NCBI RefSeq assembly: GCF_014905175.1 | Contig: NC_057788.1 | Location: forward strand, 30,846,154-30,910,153 | DNA length: 64,000 nt | Direction of reading: 5' to 3' | DNA from: Aphidius gifuensis | Lineage: Eukaryota; Arthropoda; Insecta; Hymenoptera; Braconidae | Part shown: in pieces, positions 1 to 14,204 of the stretch | Position numbering within the stretch: the stretch's first letter is position 1 | How the letters are laid out: each line of letters starts with the position of its first letter | Position numbers and translations under genes: made by a program | The notes under the pieces: model-generated | The model's input: only the letters and a program-made list of their open reading frames with translations | The model's database searches: none | Told to the model about the DNA's origin: nothing

Positions 1-3000
1 ATGTACAATACCCGGATGTGACAGGGTTTTTGGCTCACGGGCTGTACGTGATGCACATTCACGTGATTTACAAGCACACAGAGATATAACAGGTATTGCC
101 ACTAGCGGCTCGTGACCGATGTCCGCGTATCCGTATGCGATCAATCGCCGCGGCTACGATTCATTTCTTTAATATCCCAAATATTATTATTGACGCGAAA
201 ATCGAATCAAGAAAATATATATATAAAATCAATATATCTGTTTTTTCTCATGTGGGATGTTACTTGTTTTATTCATTTTGACTTTGAGATACCGGCACCT
301 TGATATTAACGCGCAAAAAAAATAAAAAATATATATTATTATTATTATTATCATGATAAAAATATTAATATGAATAATAAATAAAAAAAATATATAAATA
401 AAAGTAATACTCCTTCCTTGTTCGTGCGTTTTAACTCGTGATACAAACGATTTATCAAGATACTCATATAAATATATATAAATATTATTATTAATATTAT
501 TTTCAAGTCTAAAAAAATATTAAAAGTAAATAAATAATTATTAATAATAATAATGAAAAATAATTACTAATAATAATTTAATAATTAATGACGAAATTTT
601 TATTTATTGTATTTATAGGCAAAGAAATTTGCAAATGAAATTTCATAATTGTTGTGATTTCGTACATTATTTATGTACAATATAAAAAAAAAAATTTATA
701 AATAATAAAATATTATAAATATTTAATCATTAAATCAGCTATAGTTAAGCTGTATATATACCTAATTGATGTATTTCAGAATTGTTTAAATTAATCATCG
801 TGAAAATATAAAAAAAAAAAAAGAAAAATTTTACAAAATTAAGTAAAATAGCTATGAGAATAAAATACCAGTGTTATTTTAATTATTATTTTTAAATTTT
901 AAATATAATTTAACATGAGTTAATATATCTATTTAATGATAATCTCATGTGATACTGAAGTGTCATTGAAACTTTGATGGCAGCTATATAGATTTGCAAT
1001 AATTTGAAGGGGAGAATTCAGACGAGTCTGAGAATATTCGTGACTGAAAATCATTATTATTATAATAATAGACTTTAAAATGAAATATATAAAAAAATAA
1101 ATAAACAAATCAATAATAATTAAAAAAAAAAAAAAATTAATAGATATTATTTATTTGTTTTTTTTTATTCTAGGGATCTTATAAATGTTTATCCAGTAAA
1201 TTATAGGCGGCCAAGTAGAAGGGGCACACAATAACGACAATGAAATTTCTATTAGAATAATTATTAAAAATATTTAAATAAAAAAATTGTCGTTAATTTA
1301 GTAAAAGAAAATAATTAATTAAAAAAAAACTTGTCAGTATATAAATTCAATGGTCGATTTTTAAATCGAAAAAAAAAATAATATGTGTGTTTTACTTTGG
1401 TGGATGTATTGACGAGTTAATTATTTGATCAATAAAATTGCCAAGAACTGAGCACTTACTGCCTGTTGAATTATAATAGGAATAATTGCACTTTTATGAA
1501 TTTTTAAAAAATCAAAAAAAAAATATCTTATATATAATAATGCCGCCTATAAAACTCGCTTTTATCGTTCCACTCTTTTACCAATAATTTTGGGTTGTAA
1601 ATACGTTGGCTAATTTTAAAAAAAAAAATACAACAAATGGGATAATGACATATTGTCCCGTGTAGAATCATTTTAATTATCAAAAAAAAAAATAAATAAA
1701 TAATTAATCAATAAAATCGAATTTAAAAAATAAATAAATAAATCTTTTCTACGCAATATAATTCATTAAGCATCACGTAATTAATGAACTTGGAAAATCA
1801 ACAAAGGCAATTTTGTTATTTTCTTTTTTTTTTTTTTTTGAAAATATATAATAAAGCTTGCACTTTACTGTGCGCTTAAAGTTATATAGAAAAAAAAAAT
1901 ACTCTCGTAAATTAAAGTAAAAAAAGAAAAAAAAAAAAAAAGACTATAAAACGTATAAAAAAATGTGTACGTTTTTTTTTTTTTTTTTTTTTATTAGTCG
2001 AATACTGAAGTTTACAATTGTAATTATGTATAAACCGAACGCTATATGATGTATATTATAGATCAATTATTAAAAAAAAGAAATTTAAAAAAAAAAAAAT
2101 CACTCATCATTATGAAAAATAAAAATATCTATATATGAAATAAAAAATAAAAAATAAAAAAATCTATATATTGTGTTTTTTTCTTTGTTGTAAATAAAAT
2201 ATCCTGTTGAACCTTAAATCACACCATCGTAAATCAAGAAAGCATGAAAAACCAATTTTCCAATCCGGAAAATTAATATCAAAAAAAAAAAAAAAATTGG
2301 ATCCAGCCATTGGAAAATAATTATTTTTGATTTTTTCAGAGGAAATGTTTGATTCGTTTCGGAGAAAATATTTTTGGTTATTTAAATTTATATTTAATTT
2401 ATGATTATTTGAATAATAATTTCGAGTTTTATTATTTATTTTATTTGTAGGTCATTTTCATTTGTCTTGGCATCGGAGGTCTCTTCATGAGACACGCAAA
2501 AATAAAAAATATTATCCTCCAAGGCAGTGTGTATACTTGTGCCCCGCCCATCATCATCTTGGTCTTTTCTCAGCAAGGCCAAAATACTGAAACTAAATGA
2601 GAAACGACCGGTCGTTTATCAGAAAAATCTTTAGCGTCTCTGAGTTAAACCTCGCGAATGAGAGAAGTGAGAACGCCTACCGATCCGTCCTCAGTGATTC
2701 AAAAATTTTACCCATTTACTCACACAAAAAAAGACTATCATCTATTTTTTTTTTTATTTCAAAATAATAAAATGCAAATATTTCGCAGTCATTTCATCTT
2801 TAAAAATCAACTACTACAAATATTTAAAAACTTTTTAGAAAAAAATATTTAAATTATTTATATCATAAATGTAATTTTTAAAATATAATTATTGATTACT
2901 ATTTTATTTGAAAAAATGTATATAATTATAATTAAAAATGAAATCAAGTTGAAGGATATAATTGAAGTAAGAAGATTGCATTTATTGGTGGACATAATTT

Positions 3001-6000
3001 TCCCTGGGACCCTGGTTTATACTCCTCCTTCTTCAATCATCTATACTGACTCAAATAATTCACATGATACTTGTATTAAATATGATATGATGGATATACA
3101 CATACCAGTCTCTCAGGATTTTTTTTTTTTTTTTTCCATCCAAGTAACAAGATGAAGAAAAAATAAATAAGGTTTTTTTATTTTATTTTTTCAACATTGC
3201 ACCAGCGATTGCCATGGGGATTAGATTAGCACCTTCGATTCCCTCGAGGCTAACTTAACGAACAACCCGGACGCGTCATAATAATACAGGTGCATGTGTA
3301 TCCCAGACAATCATGTGCAATTCATACTCTTTCATGTACTAATTTTAATTTTTTTTTTATTTTTTATAAATTGTTTATTTTGTAAGTTGTTTTAGCATAA
3401 TTTGTGACAAAAAATTTAAAAATCTCTGCAGTGATAATTAATAATTGAATCGATGCATTTTTTGGACAGTAAATTTAATTGCTAAATTGATGAATTTAAT
3501 TTTAAAAAAATATATTTGAGCTTTTTATTACTTGGAAATAAAAATAATCCAAAAAAAAAAAATTATAATAAATTAAAAAATGAATTTTATCAAAAGCAAA
3601 AAAAAAATTAAATCTTCAAGTGTAAAAAGAAATTATACGTCAACCTGCATGCACTTGGTTTTTTTTATTATTTTTAAAATTTAATTGAACTTTTTTTCTT
3701 TTAAATTATTTAATAACTACCAAATATTATTATTTTTATATTTGATATTTTTGTTAAGATATAATTCAAAGATGTGCGTCAGTTGATCAAAAATTACAAG
3801 GGACTAATGACGAACAGAGGCGTGTTTGGGCTATAAAAAATATATATAAAAGTAAATCACGCATCGAGACACACAAAATACACTTAAATTAAAAATAAAA
3901 ATCTGCCAAATACATATACATATACCCTTTTAATATTTTTATTTTAACTATCATTATTTATTATATGATTTTAAAAGTTTTTTTTTTTTTTCTAAACTTT
4001 AATAATAATATAATATTATGAAAATATATTTTAGACTATTTTTAAAATTTTCCATACAACAATAATACACTCTTCTAATAAAAGAAAAAAAAAAAAATTT
4101 TTTAAATCAAAGATGAAAGACTGAATCCATATGTTTCTTGAGAGTTAATAAAATTTAATAATCAAATTGCTGTCACGCGATAAGGTTTAATGCAGTCTCA
4201 AAGTCTATGAATTTAAAAATATATCTAAAAAATTAATGTAAATTTTTTAAGAAATTATTATTATTATTTAAAACGACATATATTTATACATGACATGATT
4301 TTTATTGACTGAAATTTCGTTTTTTTTATTTTTATTTTTTAAGGATGCGCACGATGTTTTGGCAGGCTGCAATTATTCGGGCCACAACCTGCTTTGCTTC
4401 ATAAATTATTTCTTCGTTATATTGGCTGTCACACTGCTGCATACATACACATATTTACACGTGTATATATGTATATATATATAGACAGAATGGCCTCAGT
4501 CCTCGATCATTAATCATCGCGATAAATTATATTTTTATAAATATTATATGCATGCGTAGAAATATTGATTTTTTTGTGATACAAAAAATTGAAAAAAAAA
4601 TATATATTTATTTATTTATTGTTATAATAATGATGATTTAAATTAATAATAATATTATAAACAGGCCTGTGGGACTATTCGACCAGATACTGATTTAAAT
4701 TTGATAAAAATTATATAAATTAAAATTTTTTTTTTAAACTCAAAAAGTTACTAATTATTTTATTTTTTTTTCTACGTTTTAAATTATATTTTCAATTGAC
4801 AATTTAAATGTTTAATTGAGAAATTAATTGCTAATTTTTATTAGCTTTAAAATTATGGTATTATATTTTTTTTTTAATATTTTTTGTTAATAATTAAATA
4901 GCTTGAAAAAAAAATTTTAATAAATATTTAATTTAATGGTTCTTTATTTTTTTAAACAAATAATAGAATTATTGATAAATATAATTTTTTAATGATGATA
5001 TATGATGGAAAAAATATTATTCGAAATTGATATGAACAGGGTGATTGGAATTTTCAACCCTGATCCAGACACACTAGATCTACCGACGAAAAATATAAAA
5101 AAAAAAACTTATATAGATTTATTACGAAATTTAAAGATACAACAGACAGGTATGTATATTTCATAAATATTTTACAAAGCTTTTAGAAATTTTCCTTAGG
5201 ATATATAAAAAAAAAAGAAAAAAAAAAAAAAAATAGTTATCTAAAAAGGAGCCATAAAATTACTTTGAACAAGCCGAAGGACAATTGTCAGGAATGTTTT
5301 TAAAATTTTCCTTTTTTTTTTTTCTTCTTTTTCAATATTATTCTTATTTTATCTGTGTGCAAAGGCTTTTGCAGAAGGTGTTCCGACTAATAACATAGAA
5401 GAGGAAATAAACATCCACTTAATCTAAACTTGATTTAAAAAATTTCTCGACTAAGCGTGAATATCACTTGCTGATATCTAAAAATGATAAATAATGATCG
5501 GTTTGTAATTTTCGTCTCGTGCACATGTCGCGGATATAATCTTGCATTTAAAGTGTCTGATAGTCATAAAATCATAACACGTGTGATATTATAATAATAA
5601 TAAATTTAATGGTTATAAATGAATACTAAATATATTTTTAAAAATGAATTAGACTACATATCAACAAAATTTCATTCAGTCATGGTGATTTTAATCATCG
5701 TTGCTTAAGGCTTGTTCGCGGTCATTTTATGGATCACGAATATACTAAAATGCGGCACCTAAAGGGTGATGTTTTTGATGGATATATAAACAACATATAT
5801 ATATATCAACACGTGTATTATATTATACATGGCGCTACCAATTACGCGCACGACCGTCATGCTGATATGCGCCTATATCCGGTTATTACAGCGTGACGAA
5901 ACACGCCCTTTTCAACCCCTCTTTTTTCGCTGTTAAATGAAAATAATTTACAAATTTTAAAAGAAAAATTAACAAGTAGAAAACAGAAATAAAATATATT

Positions 6001-9000
6001 TACAACAATGTAAAAAGGAAAAAAAAGATTTAAATTTGAGAAAAAAAATAACTGGAGGTACCGTTATTTCCGGCGTCACATTGACATGAAAATGTTTTTC
6101 CTTAAGTGTTAGCTTTTTATTTTTTATTTTTTTCTTTTTGCCAATTTTTCAAGGAACATCAAATGTCTGTGATTTCTATTTTTTTCAACCCCTGTCAGCT
6201 AGTTTTTTTTTTTTCAAAATTTTAGTTGTAATGTTTTGAAATTTGAATGGTGTCTGGCTCCCACTGTCTTTACAATAGTAATAAAAAAAAAAAAAAGAAA
6301 ATGGGTTTTAGTAAAATTGTATAGCCACTTAAAGAAGCCATCAAGTGTCTATAATATCAACAACAAGCCTCGGTTATTACCGCAATAAAAATGACCTTGT
6401 CCTTGTGGACGAAAAAAAAAAAAAAACCCAAACTTTTCCCAACCCTTGGGATCTTTTTTTTTTTTTTTTTTCTTTTTTACTTTACCATAACGGAATTTTT
6501 TAAATTCGAAAGTTGACATGTTCATTTTTTTTTTCGTCAATTCTATTATATTCTTCAACTTTCCAATTTTTTTTTTTTTCATTTTCTAATTTTTTTTGTA
6601 AAAAATATTTTGATATTTGAATAATTTTTTTTTATTATTTCTCTTAATTTTTAGAAAATTTACAGAGACAAAAAAATAAGCAGGGACTTGAGAATTTGTG
6701 GTACAATGTAAGGAAAATTATTGAGACAAGTAATAAAAAAAAAAATTTTGAAATTCTAAAATATAAATTAAATGTCTAGATAAATTTTTGTGGCATAAAA
6801 GATTTTTGCCACAAAATTATAGTGCTATTTTAAAATTTTTTGTAAAATTTTTTTCTGTGTATAGATGCTAAAAATGATATATTATTATTTTAAATATATG
6901 AAATAAAAATGTAAATCAATGAAAAGAAAGAAAAAAAATAAAAAGCAAAATTTGTATTTTGAGGTTTTCCGGTGGAGACAAAAATAAAAATTGAAAGTTA
7001 TTTTTATTTTTTTGTCAGTTGAGAATAGTGACATTGCATGTGATCAAACCCACTGGGCACAGGTGGTCAAAATTTGATTCGTTCACATCGTGATTGTTGG
7101 TTCAATGAACAATACAATGATACATTATGACAAGATTATTTCAAGGGCATATTTTGGTCGGTCCAAAACCGCGACAAATATACGGACACGCAACGATTCG
7201 CGTCATTGGATTTTGTTTATTATTTATTTTTTAATATAAGAATTATATAATTTATATTTCATGGACAAGTGAACTACCAAACACTCCACCTGTCTTCTCC
7301 AAATGATTAAACAAAAAAGAAATATATATACGCATTCAATTGATGGAACAAAGACAATTTTATATTTTAATAAAATAATAAATTTCAAAACAAAAATAAG
7401 AATTCAACATCTGCTTAAAATATTGAATGAATGATGATTTAAAAATCTGAGAAAAACCAATGAAAGTGAATATAAATGTCCATTCAAATATAAATAAAAA
7501 AATACAAAAAAAAATTCATAAAACAATGCACCAAATGTCAAGGATATTGCAAATTTTTAAATAATCATCAGTGTGTCATTTTTTTAAATAAAAAACTTTA
7601 AAAAATTAATCAAAATAAATTATTAAAATTAAAATCTTTTGATACAAAAAAAAAATACTTAAAAATTTTAAATGAAGAAGCAATTTTGTTGGAAAATAAA
7701 ATTTAGTGTGTCAGATAAGTGTAAAAAAAAAAAAAAAATAAATAAATATACTGATAGTCCTGGAGTATGTCCATGTTTCTGTTTAGCAGTAAAACGATCA
7801 TCATCATTATCATCATCATCATCATCATCTTTATCCTCATCTTCTACTTTTCGTATTAATGTTAAAAATATATATAAAAAAAAAATAAATAATTGTATTT
7901 TCAAAAAATTAAATCAACTTAAATATCAGAAAATTCAAATAAAAAAAAATATATTTTTCAAAAAGTGCGAGTTTAATGGTCAAGGCTCGAAAAAAAACCC
8001 TAAGCAAAAAGAAATAAAAAGTTTGAAAAAAAAAAAAAAAAAAAAAAAGAGTGAACATGTAGCAATAAAAGTAACAAAACAATTGGCTCCAAAAGAAAGA
8101 AACTCTTGCATTTGAGTCAAGATAAAAAACGACCAGAAAATATATCCAGAGACGACAAACAAAAAAAATAAAATGTAAAAAAAATAAAATAAAAAAAAAA
8201 GAGATAATAATAATAAAAAAAGCAGCCAGCACTCAGTTGGCCGTAAAACGTCCTCGGGAATGTCACTGAATGATGGACCGCGGGACCGGCCCCCGGTAAG
8301 TAATTCTTCGGCAATTACATAATTACTCGTGGTTTAAGTCCATGGAAGGTTTTGAACTGCGCGACGCGAGGTCGTTACGATATTTACAACTACGTAATGG
8401 CTATGCCTCTGCTTGAATGTTGATATATACAGCCAAACACAGAGAAGAGACACAGAGAGAGAGAGAGTATGGTGGTGCAAAACCCCTCGAGGGACCGACA
8501 AGTAAAGGTAAAAGACTGCCACCAAGACACATACACTCAAGGTCGTCTTTTACATTACAGGTGAATCCTCACAGTCGTCAAATAAATATCACGTTTTTCA
8601 ACTTTATTTATTACTATTTTTTATTATTGGTGTTGTTATTATTATTATTATTTTAAAACAACAAGTTAGTCAAAGAATTTTTTTCTTGCAAAATAATATT
8701 TATTATTATTGTTGAGTTGTGTTTTTTTATTTTTATAAATATTTTGTAATTAAAATTTTTAATACCTTGGAGATTGTTTTTTTTTATTTAATAATTTTAA
8801 TGTTTAATGTGACTGATGATTTTGTCATTTATTTGTTAATAAATATACCTAATTGTCGCTATTAAAAAGTGAAAATTTTATATTTTCATTATACTCAAAC
8901 TTTTTTTTTTTTTAATAAAAGGATAAATTATTTTAAAATATTCGCGGGCTCTGATTTTAATTCTCACAGATGGCGCGGATCAAAATTTGATAATAATAAT

Positions 9001-12000
9001 AATGGCGGAACTCAGTATGACAAAAAAAAAAAAAAAAAGAAAAGGACGCGTAATTAATTTGCTAAATAAAAAATAATAATTAAAATGATTACAGTGCTGT
9101 TTAAATAAATTGAATAAATTACGATTTAATATAAAGTAAGTCAAAGAATAATTAGCAAAGATTTAAATATTTATAACCAGCTGAATAATTATTTTTTAGA
9201 GATAAAAAATTAATAAGATTGAACCAGTTGCCCCATGTGGTCATCAACAACACCAGGTATCCAATACGCATTGGACAAGATAACCAAAAGTGATGTTGTT
9301 GATACGATTGTGTCATCAAAACCTAGCTAGTTGATAAACCCAAGTCTGACTAGTGATGAATCATTCAACTGTTGACTAATAAATTCTACGTTTGTTGATA
9401 ATACCAAGTGGTTTTATTTTTTATAAATTTGTGAGAATTATCAACAAGCAATATAATAATTTTTTTGTCAATAGACTGATTGATTAATTAATTGTGTTTG
9501 TATTTTTTTTTTTTGTTAAACTAGATTCAACGTCATGACGAAGGATGATCCTGCTAAAAAAAGCTCTAGATGACACGACACAGCTAAAACAAGCTATCAA
9601 TCAAAAATCCGTTTGTTTTAATTTATCAGAACGACCTGGAAGACTTTATCATAACAACTAAGAAGACTAGCGACCTATAGTAGGTACTAGATCACCTCCT
9701 GGTGTGCCAGTTGTCTTCTTGATGACAATAGCCACAACGACCAAGTAACGAATAAAAATTAATTGACCTAAACTATTCAGCATTAATTTAAAAAAATTAT
9801 TTTACAACATGCTAAAATGTTTAATAATCAGGTTAAATTGTTTCAAGTGCACCAGGTGATGACGTGATAATAATAATTTTTTTTTTTTTTGCTCTAGATT
9901 AAAATGGCTTGGGTTTATATTTACGTGTGTGTGTGTATGTATAAAGCTCACACATACAAAGATGTTGGATTGCATCATCGCATACTAACTCACGACAATT
10001 CAAAGTACGGCTTGTCGACAAAAAAAATTAACAATCAATTAAATATACGCATTTAATTGATGCACGGTGATGACAGCTAATTTTTTTTTGGATAAAATTA
10101 GCAATTGTGTTGGAAAAAATAGTGAGTACTTACATAATGTGAAAACAGGGGACACAGGACAGAAATTTTGAGCAGCCAACAGCCAGAAATGGTCAAGCAA
10201 CTGATGAAAATAATAAGGTAAATTAATAAAAAAAATTAAATAATTAATTTTAGATGATATATAAATATGAACAATAAAAATACAAACATTTTGTGGAAAT
10301 AGGTTCACAAGAAATTCAGGATTCAGCGGTATGAAAAATGCCATGGCGTCACTTTTTTTTGGAGTAAAAAAATTGCAAAAAAAAACGAGGTAATTTACTC
10401 AAATTTCAAAATATTCATTAACCAACGCGATCTTGATGCAACGAGCTATAAAATGACTATATTTTTGTAATTAATTTTCATTTGCAAATAATATAAAAAT
10501 AACGAAAAATTGGAAGATTTTTTTTCCTAAACTACACACGAAGCCGGACACACGAATAATGAATATCATTCCAAAATGGCGGGTGATCATTACATTGCAA
10601 ATTTTTTTTGATTTGCTAATAGAAAAAAATATGGCGGCGTTAGATAAAGCGCGCGAATATTATTATTATTTTAAAATAAAATAACAAATTATTTTTAAAA
10701 AAAGAAATATAATTAAAATACGAATGTTAATTTTGAAAAAAATTAATTTAAATCAGTTTAAAAGTGCGATGGATAATTTCTATTGTTATTTTTCGAAATT
10801 ATTGTTGAATTATAATTTTAATTGACAATTATTGTCTTTAAAAAAATTAATATTTATGAAAAAAAAATTATTTTCATATCAGGAATTTAAATTTAAAGGA
10901 ACGGTACTTATTATTATATATTTATTTTTTTTTTTTGTTAATATTAAAAATTCAAAAAACAATAATAATATAAATTAGTTGAAAAATTTATTTAAATTTA
11001 TAAAGTACCATTTAAAAAATAAATTCTTATTTTTATTTTTATCGAATTACCACTTCAATTTTGACTCAATTTTTTCGTGTAAACTTCGAATATTTAAAAA
11101 AAAAAAAAATTGAGGTAATATACAAGAAGATGGTTGAAATTAATGAAAACGAAAAAAAAAATTAATGACACACGTCTATATTGAAGTGGAGTTTAAAAAA
11201 AATAAAAAAAAAAACAAATTGTACACGCGATGGTGTGTTTCTTGGGCAACTAAAAAAAAAAAAAAATGATTATATTTTTAATGTTTAAAAAAACTCCCCA
11301 GCAGTATTATCATATTTTTTGTTTTTTTAAATTTTTTAAATTAAACAATAGTTTCTTTTACAGTGTAAATAAATATAGGCAAATGATGCACCTTTGTAGA
11401 AAATAATAAAAAATATATAATAATGATCGTAAACCAAGTACACGTACGACCGTTAACATGGAAAATTAGTGACTTGCATTGTTGCAATTGTAGTGTCAGT
11501 CTTATCATTATACACAGGTTGTTCACAGTATCATCATCATCATCATCATCATGAATCTCAATGCATAAAAATAATATTACAAATTAAAATAAAAAATTAA
11601 AATAAACTAGCAAGTAAAGTTGTCCTATTAAAAAATACAAATACAAAAAAATAAAATATAAAAAAACAAATACAGTAAGAAGAAAATATAAATAATATAT
11701 TTTCGAAATAAATAAAATATTGAAAAAATTGATTATTAGGTATAGGCCAATAGTAGCTGTAGAATTTTCAAGCGATTATTTTAGAAAATTGCATAAAAAA
11801 AAACGAAACAAATGATATTTAAAAAAATAAAAATAATAACAAATGTTGGCAAATAAATAAATATATTTCGCGTGCAAAAAAAAATATAAAAAATAACAAT
11901 ATACGAAAAAAGACAAGATACCTTCGTGACCTGTGTTTAAGCTGTTGTTATGTTAGTCTCATCAGCATCTATACTTTTCATCATATGCATCCTCAGCTTA

Positions 12001-13579
12001 TTCCCATAATATTTTTATTTTAATATATTATTTTTTCATTCGTTCTTTGGTAGAATCGTTCACCGGCAAAAACAACCTTTTAATTCTTATTTGCAACCGT
12101 CTCGATTATTTAACTCCTGTGTGTTTTATCCGCATCAAGTCAAAACTCACGCAAACGTGAGAAATCTTCGATGGGATTTTCGGCTTATTTTTGACTTTTA
12201 AATTAAGGAGTTTAAAATATTCCCAGGATCACACTAAATATAACAGGGAGACAACAAAAATTAACTATATAATTCAACTAATTTATTTTCTATAAATTTA
12301 CTTGAATTTTTTTATTATAAATTATTATCCTTAAATGGAATTATATTTTTTAGATGAATTAACTAAATTTGTCAATTATAACTTGATTAAATAATTTTCT
12401 CTTCAATTATCAATTGAATAGAAATATTTTTTTTTCTGTTAGATATCTATAATTTATTTATCAAAATTATTTTTATTTTAAATTAATAATTACATCTCAA
12501 TAGAAATACTATCCATCGAAATTTTTCAACACTAAATTAACAGTCATGTTATTAATTTCCATCTAAAAGAAACATAATATTTAAAATTAATTACTAAATA
12601 AAATATTAGATTAATTTCAAGTGTATGATCACTGATCAGTAGTAGTAACATCAATAAACCAATAAATAACGATTAAAAGGTTAAAAATATATTTGATAAG
12701 TTGATAAAAATTACGTGTGAATATAACATGGATGAGAATCAAATAGGCGTCAAAAGATCTCTATTCGATACATTCGTCTTATTTATTTATACATATATTT
12801 ATTTTATTTATATTTTGTTTTTTTTTTTTTTTAAATTTAATTTTTGCATTTTGCTTCCACTGGTTAATCGGTCATCGGTAATAAATTTTGAAATAAATTG
12901 CAGCCGCCAGGCGAACCCGGGCGACCCGCAAGATCCTCAAAGTAAACAACAATAATAATTATTCGATACGGGCAATAACTTTGATCATCCCAGTGTGCTA
13001 GCTCTCTTCGCACTATACTTCTTATATATATCTGTTTATTTCCCCCTTTACCTCTCTTTCAATCTCTCTATTTTTTATTCATTATTTATTTATTTTTTTT
13101 TTTTTTTACATTTATTTTTTCACCGACAACGAGCAAACTCTCCAGGCATGTAATATCTATAATGGCCAGACTCTGTGTTCTACCCGAGTGACCTGTCGGA
13201 TGGACCGGAATTAATGGCGACTGAGATTTTGCAAGAAATACATTTTAAATTTTTTTATTTACTTTGCAATATGAATATTATTTCTCTGTATTATTGCTGA
13301 ATCTTTTCATCAAGAAGTCAATCGTTAAACATAAAAAAATTAAATTGATATCTCTTTTTGCACATCTATATTTTTTTAATTTAAAAACAAAAAAAAATGT
13401 TTGAATTTAATATATAAATTTAGTGGAGTAGTTGATAGTGTAATTGATCCATCTATGTATTTTAAAACTTAATTAATTAATTTATTATTTTGATAAAAAT
13501 TAAAACACATTACTTTGTGAATTTTTAATTATTTATAAAATCATCAAAAGTATTTTCATAAACGTCTGTCAAATTTGTC
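1..13579. other. Gene-free AT-rich region with GC-richer islands
   Basis: No coding gene could be supported here. Most of the stretch is A/T-rich with homopolymers and short open frames broken by stops. Against this background several islands have clearly more balanced composition: roughly 1-180, 2455-2690, 3185-3310, 5690-5930, 7030-7210, 8220-8580, 9200-9760 and 12895-13240. Islands of this kind in an AT-rich insect genome are typically conserved regulatory elements or untranslated or very small exons, but I recognise no protein in any of them. A GT-AG-like donor follows a GC-rich stretch at 8297, and a possible 38-nt exon sits at 12904-12941. The region could be an intergenic regulatory desert or the long introns of a gene whose coding exons lie elsewhere. 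Confidence 0.5.
9243..9303. other. 61-nt imperfect hairpin
   Basis: The ends ATCAACAACA (9243-9252) and TGTTGTTGAT (9294-9303) are perfect reverse complements. The interior can continue pairing with bulges: GGTATC against GATAACC, then CCAAT against ATTGG around a short ACGC loop. The size fits a small insect microRNA precursor, but neither arm matches a microRNA I know. It lies in a GC-richer island. It may equally be a chance palindrome. Confidence 0.3.
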
Positions 13580-13719
13580 TACCCAGGTAGGAAGTGACGA
13601 CGGGCACAAGCCTGGGACAAGCCTGATTACCCGGCTCTCGGGCCTGTGTCGGGCCTGAGACACAAGCCTGTGTCAAGTCTGGAATGTTCACGATGTATTT
13701 GCTGGTGTCGGACTAGTGT

Positions 13720-13815
13720 ATCGGGCTTGACACAGGCTTGTGTTCCCAGGCTCGATACAGTCTTGTGTTCCCAGGCTTGACACAGTCTTGTGTTCCCAGG
13801 CTTGACACCGGCTTG
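13720..13815. repeat. Short tandem repeat, about 25-bp period
   Basis: The word TTCCCAGGCT recurs at 13743, 13769 and 13793, each followed by CGATACAGTCTTGTG, TGACACAGTCTTGTG or TGACACCGG. It forms three near-identical units inside the left part of the inverted-repeat element. The words are shared with the longer right-hand array, which suggests common origin by slippage or unequal exchange. Confidence 0.65.
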
Positions 13816-13931
13816 CAAAAAAAATTATAAAAAAATATAAATAAACAATTATTATTAATTTATTGATTTGACATTATTATTTTTTACGCAATACAATTTG
13901 AATTAACGATGATTATGTGAACGAAAATAAA

Positions 13932-14006
13932 CGGCGTAACGGGGGATCGATCCTAGGTCTCTCACGTGGAACTCCAATGCTCTATCAAGTCGACCACGGG
14001 GGATTC
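13932..14006 (-). other. tRNA-like sequence (degenerate)
   Basis: Read on the minus strand the stretch has the layout of a tRNA: an A-box-like TGGTCGACTTGATAGAGC, then an anticodon-arm-like TTGGAGTTCCAC, then a B-box-like GGATCGATCC. The putative anticodon stem pairs poorly and no 7-bp acceptor stem closes the cloverleaf, so it is not a convincing functional tRNA. A tRNA pseudogene or the tRNA-derived head of a SINE are the best alternatives. It lies in the spacer of the inverted-repeat element. Confidence 0.4.
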
Positions 14007-14204
14007 ATGAAAGAGTCAGTCAAAATTTTTTATATGAATAAATTTATTCGAGAGTCAATACACAGTCCTTGTAAAAGCCTGGCACGATAGTCAAAACCTA
14101 ATAATTTTTATTTAAAATGTCTATTTACAATTTATAGATCTAATTAATTAATTTTTTTTTTTTAATTGAATATATGCACAAGTCAAGTCTCGTGTGAGGC
14201 TTGG

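Noticed and set aside
2451..2600. 50-codon open frame after an acceptor-like TTATTTGTAG
   Set aside because: No family resemblance and no clear donor. The GC-richer composition alone reduces stops.
7795..7850. TCA/TCT trinucleotide run with a long frame
   Set aside because: The frame is built from simple repeats and poly-A. It is low-complexity sequence, not a gene.
9660..9720. Second hairpin candidate (AAGAAGAC / GTCTTCTT)
   Set aside because: Only 8 bp pair cleanly and the interior does not continue the stem, so it is too weak to report as an RNA gene.
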